Positions 33,884 to 41,896 of a stretch of DNA of 64,000 nt are shown here, one piece after another. The notes below the pieces were generated by a model that saw nothing but the letters and a program-made list of their open reading frames with translations, did no database searches and was not told where the DNA came from. The position numbers and the translations under genes are program-made. How positions within the stretch are numbered: the stretch's first letter is position 1; the number at the start of each line of letters is the position of its first letter. Source of the DNA: Solirhodobacter olei (lineage in GTDB: Bacteria; Pseudomonadota; Alphaproteobacteria; Rhodobacterales; Rhodobacteraceae); contig NZ_RRYH01000007.1 of the NCBI RefSeq assembly GCF_004010155.1, positions 124,001 through 188,000 of the forward strand, read 5' to 3'.

Positions 33884-34597
33884 TCAAGCGGTTGAGCCTG
33901 CGACGAGTTCTTCCGCCAACGCGTCGAGCATGGCCCCGGCATCCGGCCGCGCGGCGACGCGGACCGGGCCCGGCCCCAGCGCCTCCGCCACGGCAGGGCT
34001 CAGCGCGACAAGGCGAAGCGGCGCGTCGGGCGCCGGGAAAGCCGCGCGGAAAAGCCGCGCCGAGCGGGGCGAGAAGACCGGCGCGATCACCGGGGTTTGA
34101 CCGGCAAGCGCCGCCAGCGCTTCGGCCGAGGGCGCGCGCGCCTCCTGGGCATAGGCCGGATGGCTGCGCAGCGCGATTCCGGCCGCAGCCAGCCGCCCTT
34201 CCAGATCCCCGGCCCGATGCGCGCCGTGGCTATGCAGAAGCGGGCCCGTGACGCCTTCGCGCGCCAGCATCTCGGCCAGCGCCGCCACGTCGCCGCCCGC
34301 CGCATGGGCCCGAAGGCCCCCGGCCCGCGCCGCCTCTGCCGTGCGGGGGCCGACGCACCAGGCGGGCAGAATTCGACCCTGTTCCAGCCGAAGATAGGCC
34401 GCGACGCCATTCTCGGAGGTGAAGACAAGCCCCCTGATCCCGGCCAGGTCGGGGCGCGTGTCGGCGAAGGTGATTTCGATCAGCGGCGCGATCAGCGGCA
34501 CGACCGCCGCCCCGAACCGCGCCCGCGCAGCTTCCGCGAAACGGCGGGAGGCCGCTTCGGGCCGGGTCAGAAGCAGGATCGGGGCAGGCTTTCGCAT
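33884..34597 (-). CDS. hemD: Uroporphyrinogen-III synthase
   Basis: This 237-residue enzyme cyclises hydroxymethylbilane with inversion of ring D. The family has low sequence conservation; supporting parts are [18 protein letters not shown] at the start, [26 protein letters not shown] and [11 protein letters not shown]. It is the first gene of the hemD-mic60-hemY operon, and the hemE gene lies elsewhere in this window. Divergent from tsaD. Confidence 0.9.
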   Translation of the reverse strand: MRKPAPILLLTRPEAASRRFAEAARARFGAAVVPLIAPLIEITFADTRPDLAGIRGLVFTSENGVAAYLRLEQGRILPAWCVGPRTAEAARAGGLRAHAAGGDVAALAEMLAREGVTGPLLHSHGAHRAGDLEGRLAAAGIALRSHPAYAQEARAPSAEALAALAGQTPVIAPVFSPRSARLFRAAFPAPDAPLRLVALSPAVAEALGPGPVRVAARPDAGAMLDALAEELVAGSTA

Positions 34598-34674
34598 CGG
34601 CGCCGGGATTGTCTGAGGGGTATCGCGGTGTTACCTGCGATGCACGCCTGCCGCAACAGATTGCCCCGACCCGG

Positions 34675-35772
34675 ATGCCTGAACCCGTCATCATGCTTGG
34701 CCTTGAAAGCAGCTGCGACGACACCGCCGCGGCGCTGGTCCGGCATGTGCCGGGGGAACCGGCAGAGATCCTCGCCTCCGTCGTCGCCGGCCAGACCGAT
34801 TTGCACGCCCCCTTCGGCGGGGTGGTGCCGGAACTGGCCGCCCGTGCCCATGCCGAAAAACTCGATCTCTGCGTCGAAGAGGCGCTGGCGACCGCGGGCC
34901 TGACCCTTTCGCAGGTCGACGCCGTGGCCGTCACCGCCGGCCCGGGGCTGATCGGCGGCGTCCTGTCCGGCGTGATGTGCGCCAAGGGTCTTGCCGCGGG
35001 CGCGGGCCTGCCGCTGGTCGGGGTGAACCACCTCGCAGGGCACGCGCTGACGCCGCGGCTGACGGACGCGCTCGCCTTCCCCTACCTGATGCTCCTCGTC
35101 TCCGGCGGGCATTGCCAGTTCCTGCTGGTGCGCGGGCCGGAGGACTTCACCCGCCTCGGCGGCACGATCGACGACGCGCCGGGCGAGGCCTTCGACAAGG
35201 CGGCAAAGCTCCTCGGCCTGCCCCAGCCCGGCGGCCCTTCGGTGGAAGCGGAGGCGGCCGCGGGCGATCCCCGCCGCATCCCCCTGCCCCGTCCACTGCT
35301 CGACCGGCCGGGATGCGACATGTCTTTTTCGGGTCTCAAGACGGCCCTCCTGCGCGCCCGCGACCTCGCCATGGCCGGAAAGGGCGGCCTGACCCGCGCC
35401 GACCGCGCCGATCTCTGCGCAGCCTTTCAATCGGCGGTGGCCGATGTGCTGGCAGAGAAATCCTGCCGCGCGATCGGCGAATACATGGCTCTAATGCCGC
35501 CCGAACCGGCCTTTGCCGTCGCCGGTGGCGTTGCGGCCAATGCCACGATCCGTGCAGCCCTCGAAGGGGTGGCGGGGGCCGCGAGCCTCCGCTTCCTCGC
35601 CCCGCCGCTGCGGCTCTGCACCGACAATGCCGCGATGATCGCCTGGGCCGGGATCGAGCGCTTCCGCCTTGGCCATCGCGACGACATGACGCTCGGCGCC
35701 CGGCCGCGCTGGCCGCTCGACAAGGCAAGCCCCGCCATGCTCGGCTCCGGCAAGAAGGGGGCGAAGGCGTGA
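34675..35772 (+). CDS. tsaD: tRNA t6A threonylcarbamoyltransferase TsaD
   Basis: This 365-residue ASKHA-fold enzyme transfers threonylcarbamoyl from its AMP adduct to A37 of ANN-decoding tRNAs, with TsaB and TsaE. Signatures are [16 protein letters not shown], the metal-binding HxxxH motif in [22 protein letters not shown], and the glycine motif [12 protein letters not shown]. The ATG at 34675 gives the standard start; upstream in-frame codons run into the leader. The stop overlaps the gpsA GTG start. tsaE of the same pathway is 10 kb away in this window. Confidence 0.96.
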   Translation: MPEPVIMLGLESSCDDTAAALVRHVPGEPAEILASVVAGQTDLHAPFGGVVPELAARAHAEKLDLCVEEALATAGLTLSQVDAVAVTAGPGLIGGVLSGVMCAKGLAAGAGLPLVGVNHLAGHALTPRLTDALAFPYLMLLVSGGHCQFLLVRGPEDFTRLGGTIDDAPGEAFDKAAKLLGLPQPGGPSVEAEAAAGDPRRIPLPRPLLDRPGCDMSFSGLKTALLRARDLAMAGKGGLTRADRADLCAAFQSAVADVLAEKSCRAIGEYMALMPPEPAFAVAGGVAANATIRAALEGVAGAASLRFLAPPLRLCTDNAAMIAWAGIERFRLGHRDDMTLGARPRWPLDKASPAMLGSGKKGAKA

Positions 35773-36734
35773 GCCTCGCCGTCGCCGGTTCCGGCGCCTT
35801 CGGCACCGCGCTGGCGGTGGCGCTGGGCCGCACCGGCGCGGCGGTCACCCTCTGGTCCCGCGACCCCGATCAGGCGCGCGTGATGGTGGAGACCGGGCGG
35901 AACGACCGCCGCCTGCCCGGCGTGGATCTGCCTGACACGGTCACACCCACCGGCGACGCGGGCGCCCTCGCCACCAGCAAGACCGTTCTTCTTGCCATGC
36001 CGATGCAATCCCTCGCCGGGTTCCTCGACGCGCACGGCTCCACGCTCGATGGCCGCGCCCTCGTCGCCTGCTGCAAGGGGATCGACCTGACCCGCCTCGA
36101 AGGGGCAAGCGCGCTGATCGCCCGCGCCTGCCCGGCGGCGGTGCCCGCCGTGCTGACCGGGCCGAGCTTCGCCGCCGACATCGCCAAGGGCCTGCCGACC
36201 GCCCTGACGCTGGCCTGCGCGGACGAGGCCGCGGGTGCCCGGCTGCAGGCGCAGCTCTCTACCCCCATTCTCAGGCTCTATCGCAGCCCGGACGTGATCG
36301 GCGCAGAGCTGGGTGGCGCGCTGAAGAACGTCATCGCCATCGCCGCAGGGGTCGTCATCGGCGCCCGGCTGGGCGAAAGCGCCCGCGCCGCGCTGATCAC
36401 CCGCGGCTTCGCCGAGATGCAGCGCCTTGCCCTCCGCCTCGGCGCGCGGACAGAGACGCTCGCCGGCCTGTCCGGTTTCGGCGACCTGGTCCTCACCTGC
36501 ACGTCCGAGCAGTCGCGGAACTTCCGCTTCGGCATCGCGCTGGGTCAGGGCACCGCCTTCGACACCTCCGTCACCGTCGAAGGCGCCGCCACCGCCCGCG
36601 CCGCCACGGCACTGGCGCAGAGCCTTTCCATCGACATGCCGATCACCGGCATGGTCGCCGCCCTCCTCGACCAGCGGATCGGCATCCGCGCGGCCGTGGA
36701 GGCGCTGATGTCCCGCCCTCTCAAACAGGAGTGA
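35769..36734 (+). CDS. gpsA: NAD(P)-dependent glycerol-3-phosphate dehydrogenase
   Basis: This 321-residue enzyme reduces dihydroxyacetone phosphate to sn-glycerol-3-phosphate for phospholipid synthesis. The Rossmann loop is [16 protein letters not shown], the catalytic lysine lies in [17 protein letters not shown], and [20 protein letters not shown] is the substrate site. It starts at GTG 35769, overlapping the tsaD stop (GTGA). YciI follows after three bases. Confidence 0.95.
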   Translation: MSLAVAGSGAFGTALAVALGRTGAAVTLWSRDPDQARVMVETGRNDRRLPGVDLPDTVTPTGDAGALATSKTVLLAMPMQSLAGFLDAHGSTLDGRALVACCKGIDLTRLEGASALIARACPAAVPAVLTGPSFAADIAKGLPTALTLACADEAAGARLQAQLSTPILRLYRSPDVIGAELGGALKNVIAIAAGVVIGARLGESARAALITRGFAEMQRLALRLGARTETLAGLSGFGDLVLTCTSEQSRNFRFGIALGQGTAFDTSVTVEGAATARAATALAQSLSIDMPITGMVAALLDQRIGIRAAVEALMSRPLKQE

Positions 36735-36737
36735 TCC

Positions 36738-37010
36738 ATGCGCGTCGCGCTCATCTGCCGGGACAAGCCCGGCGCCCTTCAGACCCGGGTCGACAATCGC
36801 CAGGCCCATCTCGACTACATCGCAAGGACCGGGGTGGTGGAATTCGCCGGCCCCTTCCTTGATGCCAAGGGCGGGATGTGCGGGTCCCTGGTGATGCTCG
36901 ACGTGCCGGACATGGCGGCGGCAGAGGCCTGGGCGGCGGCCGATCCCTATGCGAAGGCCGGGCTTTTCGCCGATGTCTCGCTGCAGGAATGGAAGAAGGT
37001 GATCGGCTGA
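36738..37010 (+). CDS. YciI family protein
   Basis: This 90-residue protein has a ferredoxin-like alpha/beta fold of the YciI/YCII family. The conserved His lies in RQAHLDYI and the Asp in FAGPFLDAKGGMCGSLVML. The molecular function of most YciI proteins is unknown. Its last base is the first base of the EVE gene start, so it belongs to the tsaD-gpsA transcript. Confidence 0.88.
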   Translation: MRVALICRDKPGALQTRVDNRQAHLDYIARTGVVEFAGPFLDAKGGMCGSLVMLDVPDMAAAEAWAAADPYAKAGLFADVSLQEWKKVIG

Positions 37011-37429
37011 TGGCCTACTGGTTGTTCAAATCCGAACCCGACACCTGGTCCTGGGACCAGCAGGTGGCCAAGGGCGCGGAAGGCGAGGAATGGAACGGCG
37101 TGCGCAATTACCAGGCGCGCAACAACATGCGGGCGATGCAGCTGGGCGAGAGGGGATTCTTCTACCACTCCAACCAGGGCAAGGAGATCGTCGGCATCGT
37201 CGAGGTCTCGGCCCTCTGCCACCCCGACAGCACGACGGAGGATCCGCGCTGGGAATGCGTCGACATCCGCGCGGTCCGGCCGGTGCCGAACCCGGTCAGC
37301 CTCGACATGTGCAAGGCGGATCCGCGGCTGGCCGATATGGTGCTGGTGAACAACTCCCGCCTTTCCGTCCAGCCGGTAAGCGAGGCGGAATGGAAGGTGA
37401 TCTGCGAGATCGGCGGCGTAGAGGGCTAA
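37010..37429 (+). CDS. EVE domain protein
   Basis: This 139-residue PUA-like EVE protein starts MAYWLFKSEPDTWSWDQQV, with the conserved NGVRNYQARNNMRAMQLG and FFYHSN. EVE domains bind modified bases in RNA or DNA; small stand-alone alphaproteobacterial members are widespread and unassigned. The start overlaps the YciI stop (TGATG). Confidence 0.92.
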   Translation: MAYWLFKSEPDTWSWDQQVAKGAEGEEWNGVRNYQARNNMRAMQLGERGFFYHSNQGKEIVGIVEVSALCHPDSTTEDPRWECVDIRAVRPVPNPVSLDMCKADPRLADMVLVNNSRLSVQPVSEAEWKVICEIGGVEG

Positions 37430-37436
37430 GCGGCCC

Positions 37437-37778
37437 TCAGCCGTAGATCTTCTCGCGGCCGAGCTGCTTGACCAGCAGGTAGCAGAGGACGGCGCGGGAC
37501 TTGCGCGGCTCGCCCCGGCCGTAGGTGTCCAGCGCGGCCTCAATCGCGTCCTGCAGGCGCGGGTGATCGGGCAGGTTCAGCTTGCGGATCAGGAAGTTCG
37601 ACTTCAGATGCGCCAGCGCCGCCGGGTCGCCATCGTCCAGTATCTCGCCCTCGGGATCGAAGATCGCCGGGCCGCAGCCGATCGTCACCTTCTCGAGCAG
37701 CGCCATATCCGGCTCCATGCCGCATTTGCTGCGCAGTTCACCCGCGTATTTCGCGATCAGGTCGTCTCGCTTTCCCAT
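37437..37778 (-). CDS. DUF2853 family protein
   Basis: This 113-residue, all-helical small protein has the family pattern FLIRKLNLPDHPRLQDAIEAAL and RAVLCYLLVKQLGREKIY. The function is unknown. It converges with the EVE gene, with seven bases between stops, and is expressed alone. Confidence 0.82.
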   Translation of the reverse strand: MGKRDDLIAKYAGELRSKCGMEPDMALLEKVTIGCGPAIFDPEGEILDDGDPAALAHLKSNFLIRKLNLPDHPRLQDAIEAALDTYGRGEPRKSRAVLCYLLVKQLGREKIYG

Positions 37779-37876
37779 CCTGTCCCTCGTCCCGGCGCGT
37801 CACGGGCCCGAGTCTAGGGGAGGAGCCGCCGCGCCGGAAGGGAAATGTCGGCGGCAGGGGACGGCCCGGGCGAATG

Positions 37877-37907
37877 GAAAAGGGCCGGCCCGTCGCCCGG
37901 CCTGCCC
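37877..37907 (-). terminator. Probable terminator after DUF2853-side spacer, downstream of ahcY
   Basis: On the minus strand GGCCGG (in GGGCAGGCCGG) pairs with CCGGCC, followed by CTTTTCC. It is about 30 bases past the ahcY stop. The stem is short and GC-only, so confidence is moderate. Confidence 0.5.
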
Positions 37908-37934
37908 CTCCCGAATCCTCGCCCCGACGGGCGC

Positions 37935-39329
37935 TCAGTAGCGGTAATGCTCCGGCTTGAACGGGCCTTCCGGGGTCACGCCGATATAGCTCGCCTGTTC
38001 CGAGGAAAGCTGCGTCAGCTTCACCCCGATCCGGCCGAGGTGCAGGCGCGCGACCTTCTCGTCGAGATGTTTCGGCAGGATGTAGACGCCGGGCTTGTAT
38101 TCGTCGCCCTTGGTGTAAAGCTCCATCTGCGCCAGCACCTGGTTGGTGAAGCTTGCAGACATCACGAAGCTCGGGTGCCCGGTGGCATTGCCGAGGTTCA
38201 GCAGGCGGCCTTCGGACAGCAGGATGATCCGGTTGCCCGAAGGCATCTCGATCATGTCCACCTGGTCCTTGATGTTGGTCCATTTGTGGTTGCGCAGTGC
38301 GGCCACCTGGATCTCGTTATCGAAATGGCCGATGTTGCCGACGATCGCCATGTCCTTCATCTCGCGCATATGCTCGAGCCGGATCACGTCGCGGTTGCCG
38401 GTGGTGGTGATGAAGATGTCGGCCTTGGCGACCTCGTCTTCCAGCAGCACCACCTCGAACCCGTCCATCGCCGCCTGCAGCGCGCAGATCGGGTCGACCT
38501 CGGTCACCTTCACCCGGGCGCCGGCGCCGCGCAGCGAGGCGGCGGAACCCTTGCCGACATCGCCATAGCCGCACACCACGGCGACCTTGCCGGCCATCAT
38601 CACGTCGGTCGCGCGGCGGATGCCGTCGACCAGGCTCTCGCGGCAGCCGTACTTGTTGTCGAACTTCGACTTGGTGACCGAGTCGTTCACGTTGATCGCC
38701 GGGAAGGGCAGCAGGCCCTTCTTGTGCAGATCGTAAAGGCGGTGAACGCCGGTCGTCGTCTCTTCCGACACGCCCTGGATCGCGTCACGCTGCTTGGTGA
38801 ACCAGCCGGGGCTTTCGGCCAGCCGCTTCTTGATCTGGTTGAAGAGGCAGACCTCCTCGTCGCTGGTCGGAACCGCGATCAGGTCCTTTTCGCCCGCCTC
38901 GACCCGCGCGCCGAGCAGGATGTAGAGCGTCGCGTCCCCGCCGTCGTCGAGGATCATGTTCGCCGTCCCCCCCGCGAAGCGGAAGATCTGGTCGGTATAG
39001 GCCCAGTACTCCTCCAGGCTCTCGCCCTTGACGGCGAAGACCGGGGTGCCGCCCTCGGCGATCGCCGCCGCCGCGTGGTCCTGGGTCGAGAAGATGTTGC
39101 ACGACGCCCAGCGGACATCCGCGCCCAGCGCCTTCAGCGTCTCGATCAGCACGGCGGTCTGGATCGTCATGTGCAGCGAGCCCGCGATCCGCGCGCCCTT
39201 CAGCGGTTTCGACGTGCCGAATTCCTCGCGCAGGGCCATCAGGCCGGGCATCTCCGTCTCGGCAATGTCGAGCTCCTTGCGCCCGAAAGCGGCCAGCGAC
39301 ATGTCCTTGACGATGTAATCCTTCGGCAT
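37935..39329 (-). CDS. ahcY: Adenosylhomocysteinase
   Basis: This 464-residue NAD-bound enzyme hydrolyses S-adenosylhomocysteine to adenosine and homocysteine, relieving product inhibition of methyltransferases. Visible parts are [55 protein letters not shown] (NAD site), and the C-terminal KPEHYRY ending. The ATG at 39329 has AAGGAG seven bases upstream. In Rhodobacter ahcY lies next to hvrA and regA; here an HD phosphohydrolase gene is placed between. A palindrome in the leader is listed separately. Confidence 0.97.
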   Translation of the reverse strand: MPKDYIVKDMSLAAFGRKELDIAETEMPGLMALREEFGTSKPLKGARIAGSLHMTIQTAVLIETLKALGADVRWASCNIFSTQDHAAAAIAEGGTPVFAVKGESLEEYWAYTDQIFRFAGGTANMILDDGGDATLYILLGARVEAGEKDLIAVPTSDEEVCLFNQIKKRLAESPGWFTKQRDAIQGVSEETTTGVHRLYDLHKKGLLPFPAINVNDSVTKSKFDNKYGCRESLVDGIRRATDVMMAGKVAVVCGYGDVGKGSAASLRGAGARVKVTEVDPICALQAAMDGFEVVLLEDEVAKADIFITTTGNRDVIRLEHMREMKDMAIVGNIGHFDNEIQVAALRNHKWTNIKDQVDMIEMPSGNRIILLSEGRLLNLGNATGHPSFVMSASFTNQVLAQMELYTKGDEYKPGVYILPKHLDEKVARLHLGRIGVKLTQLSSEQASYIGVTPEGPFKPEHYRY

Positions 39330-39369
39330 CGCCGTACTCCTTCACAACATCCGGTTTCGCGGTGAGATA

Positions 39370-39395
39370 GCATTGGCGACCGGTGGCGACAATGC
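39370..39395. promoter_or_regulatory. Inverted repeat in the ahcY leader
   Basis: GCATTG (39370-39375) and CAATGC (39390-39395) flank a 14-base interval containing the palindrome ACCGGT. It lies 41-66 bases upstream of the ahcY start, between ahcY and the divergent HD gene. It does not match the SAH riboswitch as I know it; it may be an operator. Confidence 0.45.
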
Positions 39396-39497
39396 CGGGC
39401 CCCTGGGCGCAATTCCGGCGGGCCAGGGCACGGCTCGCTTGATCCCGCCCGCCCCGGGATGCGAACAGGGGGCAGGGCAGAACAGACAGGGGCGGAG

Positions 39498-40088
39498 ATG
39501 AAGCAACCACGCGCATGGCAAAGGATGCTGTCGGGCCGCCGGCTTGACCTCTTGGACCCGACCCCGGTCGATATCGAGATCGAGGATATCGCCCACGGCC
39601 TTGCCTTCGTCGCCCGCTGGAACGGGCAGACGGTGGGCGACTGGCCCTATTCGGTGGCCGAGCATTCGCTGCTGGTGGAAGAGATCTTCGCCCGCCAGAA
39701 CCCGGGCATCGAGGCGAAGTGGCGGCTGGCGGCGCTGCTGCACGACGCGCCGGAATACGTGCTGGGCGACATGATCAGCCCGGTGAAGGCCGCCGTCGGC
39801 AAGGATTACGGCGAGCTTGACGCGCGGCTGACCGCCGCCGTCCACCTGCGCTTCGGCCTTCCCGCGCAGCTTCCGGTACAAATCAAGAAGAAGATCAAGG
39901 CGGCGGACAAGGTTTCCGCCTGGCTGGAGGCGATCCAGATCGCCGGCTTCACCAAGCCGGAAGCGGACCGCTTCTTCGGCCGGCAGGATTACAACCTCGT
40001 CTCGACACTGGAGATCCGGCTGCGCCCGCCGGTGGAGGTGCGGGCGGATTATACCGCCCGCCACCTGGCGCTTCTCGCCGCGGCATAG
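39498..40088 (+). CDS. HD-domain phosphohydrolase (YfbR-like)
   Basis: This 196-residue metal-dependent HD phosphohydrolase has the first His in VAEHSLLV, the HD pair in LLHDAPEYVLGD, and the late Asp in KAADKVSAW. The arrangement fits YfbR-type 5'-deoxynucleotidases, though the substrate is not proven. The start MKQPRAWQRML at 39498 follows a GGGGCGGAG stretch. It converges with hvrA, with seven bases between. Confidence 0.82.
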   Translation: MKQPRAWQRMLSGRRLDLLDPTPVDIEIEDIAHGLAFVARWNGQTVGDWPYSVAEHSLLVEEIFARQNPGIEAKWRLAALLHDAPEYVLGDMISPVKAAVGKDYGELDARLTAAVHLRFGLPAQLPVQIKKKIKAADKVSAWLEAIQIAGFTKPEADRFFGRQDYNLVSTLEIRLRPPVEVRADYTARHLALLAAA

Positions 40089-40095
40089 CCGCAGG

Positions 40096-40410
40096 TCAGA
40101 TCAGCAGATCGTCGGGCGACTTGCCGGCCTTCAGCGCGGCTTCCATCCATTTCGGCTTGCGGCCGCGGCCGGTCCAGGTCTGCGTCGGATCCGCCGGATT
40201 GGCGTATTTGGGCGGCGCGCTGCCGCGTTTGCGGGTGCCCGCGGCCACGGTCAATTCAGACAGGTTGAAGCCGAGACGTTTCGCCGTCTCTTCCAGTTCG
40301 GCCACGGCCTCGCGCTTGCGCCGTTCCTCGAAGGAGGCAATGGCGCGGGAAACCTGGGCCTGCAGTTCTTTCAACTCTTTGAGAGAAAGGGAATTCAGAT
40401 CGATTTGCAA
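40096..40410 (-). CDS. hvrA: H-NS-like DNA-binding regulator HvrA/Spb
   Basis: This 104-residue H-NS family protein has an N-terminal coiled-coil oligomerisation region (residues 5-50) and a C-terminal DNA-binding motif TQTWTGRGRKPKWM. In Rhodobacter the homologue (HvrA or Spb), encoded beside regA and ahcY, tunes photosynthesis and nitrogen-fixation genes with light. The family start MQIDLNSLSLKELK corresponds to TTG at 40410 with GGGGT upstream; the nearest in-frame ATG would add about 21 non-family residues, and a GTG about 11. The start is therefore inferred. Confidence 0.88.
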   Translation of the reverse strand: MQIDLNSLSLKELKELQAQVSRAIASFEERRKREAVAELEETAKRLGFNLSELTVAAGTRKRGSAPPKYANPADPTQTWTGRGRKPKWMEAALKAGKSPDDLLI

Positions 40411-40467
40411 GGTGTCTACCCCGTTCGTTGAGATGCGCACACAATGGGAACGCGAATTACGACTTAT

Positions 40468-40498
40468 TTCCATTAAACCTAATTTTTGGTTAATGGAA
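40468..40498. promoter_or_regulatory. AT-rich 11 bp inverted repeat between regA and hvrA
   Basis: TTCCATTAAACC (40468-40479) and GGTTAATGGAA (40488-40498) are inverted copies with one bulged A, around the spacer TAATTTTT. It lies 58-88 bases upstream of the hvrA start and 50 bases past the regA stop. The low GC content suggests a regulator-binding site rather than a terminator. Confidence 0.6.
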
Positions 40499-40548
40499 GA
40501 GGAGACCCGCAATCGACTTTATTTGATTCGGACTTTTTGCGCCGCCGG

Positions 40549-41115
40549 TTATTTCGGCGAGCGCTTCGCCAGGATCCGCTGAAGCGTGCGCCGGTGCATG
40601 TTCAGCCGCCGCGCCGTTTCCGAGACATTGCGGTCGCAAAGCTCATAGACCCGCTGGATATGCTCCCAGCGCACCCGGTCGGCCGACATCGGGTTTTCCG
40701 GCGGCGGCGGCAGCGCCTCGCCATTGGCCAGAAGGGCATTGGTGATGTCATTGGCATCGGCCGGTTTCGACAGGTAATCGATTGCGCCGATCTTCACCGC
40801 CGCGACGGCGGTGGCAATCGCGCCGTAGCCGGTCAGCACCACGATACGGCAGTCCGGCCGCTTGTCGCGAAGCATCTCTACAACGTCGAGCCCGTTGCCA
40901 TCCTCCAGCCGCAGGTCGACCACGGCATAGGCCGGCGGGCGCGATCCGGCGATCGCCTTTCCGGCCGCAACGCTTTCCGCCGTCTCCGGAACAAAGCCGC
41001 GTTTTTCCATTGCCCGGGCAAGGCGTTTGACGAACGGCTCGTCGTCATCGACCAGAAGAAGCGAACGATCCGCCCCTAGCTCGGCCCGCTCTTCGGCGTC
41101 CTGCGCGTCCGACAT
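40549..41115 (-). CDS. regA: Redox response regulator RegA (PrrA/ActR)
   Basis: This 188-residue global response regulator partners RegB and controls photosynthesis, respiration, nitrogen and carbon fixation genes. The receiver domain (about 18-130) has LLLVDDDEPF, phospho-acceptor D67 in VVDLRLEDGNG, and the lysine of YLSKPAD. A poly-proline linker (PPPPEN) follows. The helix-turn-helix is VYELCDRNVSETARRLNMHRRTLQRIL in the last 45 residues, which is nearly invariant in RegA proteins. It is transcribed after senC. Confidence 0.96.
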   Translation of the reverse strand: MSDAQDAEERAELGADRSLLLVDDDEPFVKRLARAMEKRGFVPETAESVAAGKAIAGSRPPAYAVVDLRLEDGNGLDVVEMLRDKRPDCRIVVLTGYGAIATAVAAVKIGAIDYLSKPADANDITNALLANGEALPPPPENPMSADRVRWEHIQRVYELCDRNVSETARRLNMHRRTLQRILAKRSPK

Positions 41116-41175
41116 GTTCCACTCCTGGCGTTCTTGATGTCCCGCCAGTTGTTCTATGGCGAAGGCGGGGTGCGG

Positions 41176-41805
41176 TCAAACGCCGCGCGCATGGGCGACG
41201 AAACAGGCGACGCTGTCGGCCATTGCCTTGGCGGAAATGTCACTGCGGTAGAACTCCGCGAAACCGGTTCCCGGCAGCATCAGGTAGGTATTGGACGAGT
41301 GGCTGACGGGGTAATTCGGCTGGCTCTGATCGCCAAGCTTGAAATAGACGTGATAGGCCCGTGCCGCCGCCTTCACTTCATCCGGCGTTCCCGTAAGGCC
41401 GATCATCTTGGGTGAAAAGCTCTGCGTATATTCGCGCATGACTTGTGGCGTGTCGCGTTTCGGGTCCACCGAAATGAACACCGGCGTCACATTATAGCCC
41501 CGTTCTGCCAGCAGATCGCTTGCCTCGGCATTGCGCGCATTGTCGACAGGGCAGACATCGGGGCAGGAGGTATAGCCGAAATAAACCAGCACCGGCCCCC
41601 TGATCACGTCCTTGTCGGTTACCGTCCGGCCGGATCCGTCGATCAGCGTGAAGGGCCCGCCGATCGTGGCCCCCGCGTCGCTGAAGGGGCGGCTGCGGCA
41701 GGCCGCGAACGGGTCGCGCCCGGCGCCGGTCCAGACCATGACACCCAGTCCCAGCAGCAGGGCCGCCGTCAGCCCCGCCGCCACAATCGCATAAACCCGG
41801 GTCAT
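41176..41805 (-). CDS. senC: SCO1/SenC copper chaperone
   Basis: This 209-residue membrane-anchored thioredoxin-fold protein binds copper through C81 and C85 (CPDVC) and H169 (PVSHSSNTYLM) and helps assemble the Cu-A or Cu-B site of cytochrome oxidase. In R. sphaeroides the same gene (prrC) also affects signalling through the RegB homologue. An N-terminal membrane anchor spans residues 5-27. It is first in the senC-regA-hvrA run and divergent from regB, 91 bases away. Confidence 0.95.
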   Translation of the reverse strand: MTRVYAIVAAGLTAALLLGLGVMVWTGAGRDPFAACRSRPFSDAGATIGGPFTLIDGSGRTVTDKDVIRGPVLVYFGYTSCPDVCPVDNARNAEASDLLAERGYNVTPVFISVDPKRDTPQVMREYTQSFSPKMIGLTGTPDEVKAAARAYHVYFKLGDQSQPNYPVSHSSNTYLMLPGTGFAEFYRSDISAKAMADSVACFVAHARGV

Positions 41806-41896
41806 GCCCGCCTCTCCCTACTCATGCGCGCCTCATTGATCCCACCTGGGCCGGCGTCTAACAATAGGACAGACTGACCCGCCCGAAGGCCCGCCC

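Noticed and set aside
39330-39497. SAH or SAM/SAH riboswitch before ahcY
   Set aside because: Only a short palindrome is present; the conserved cores I know are absent.
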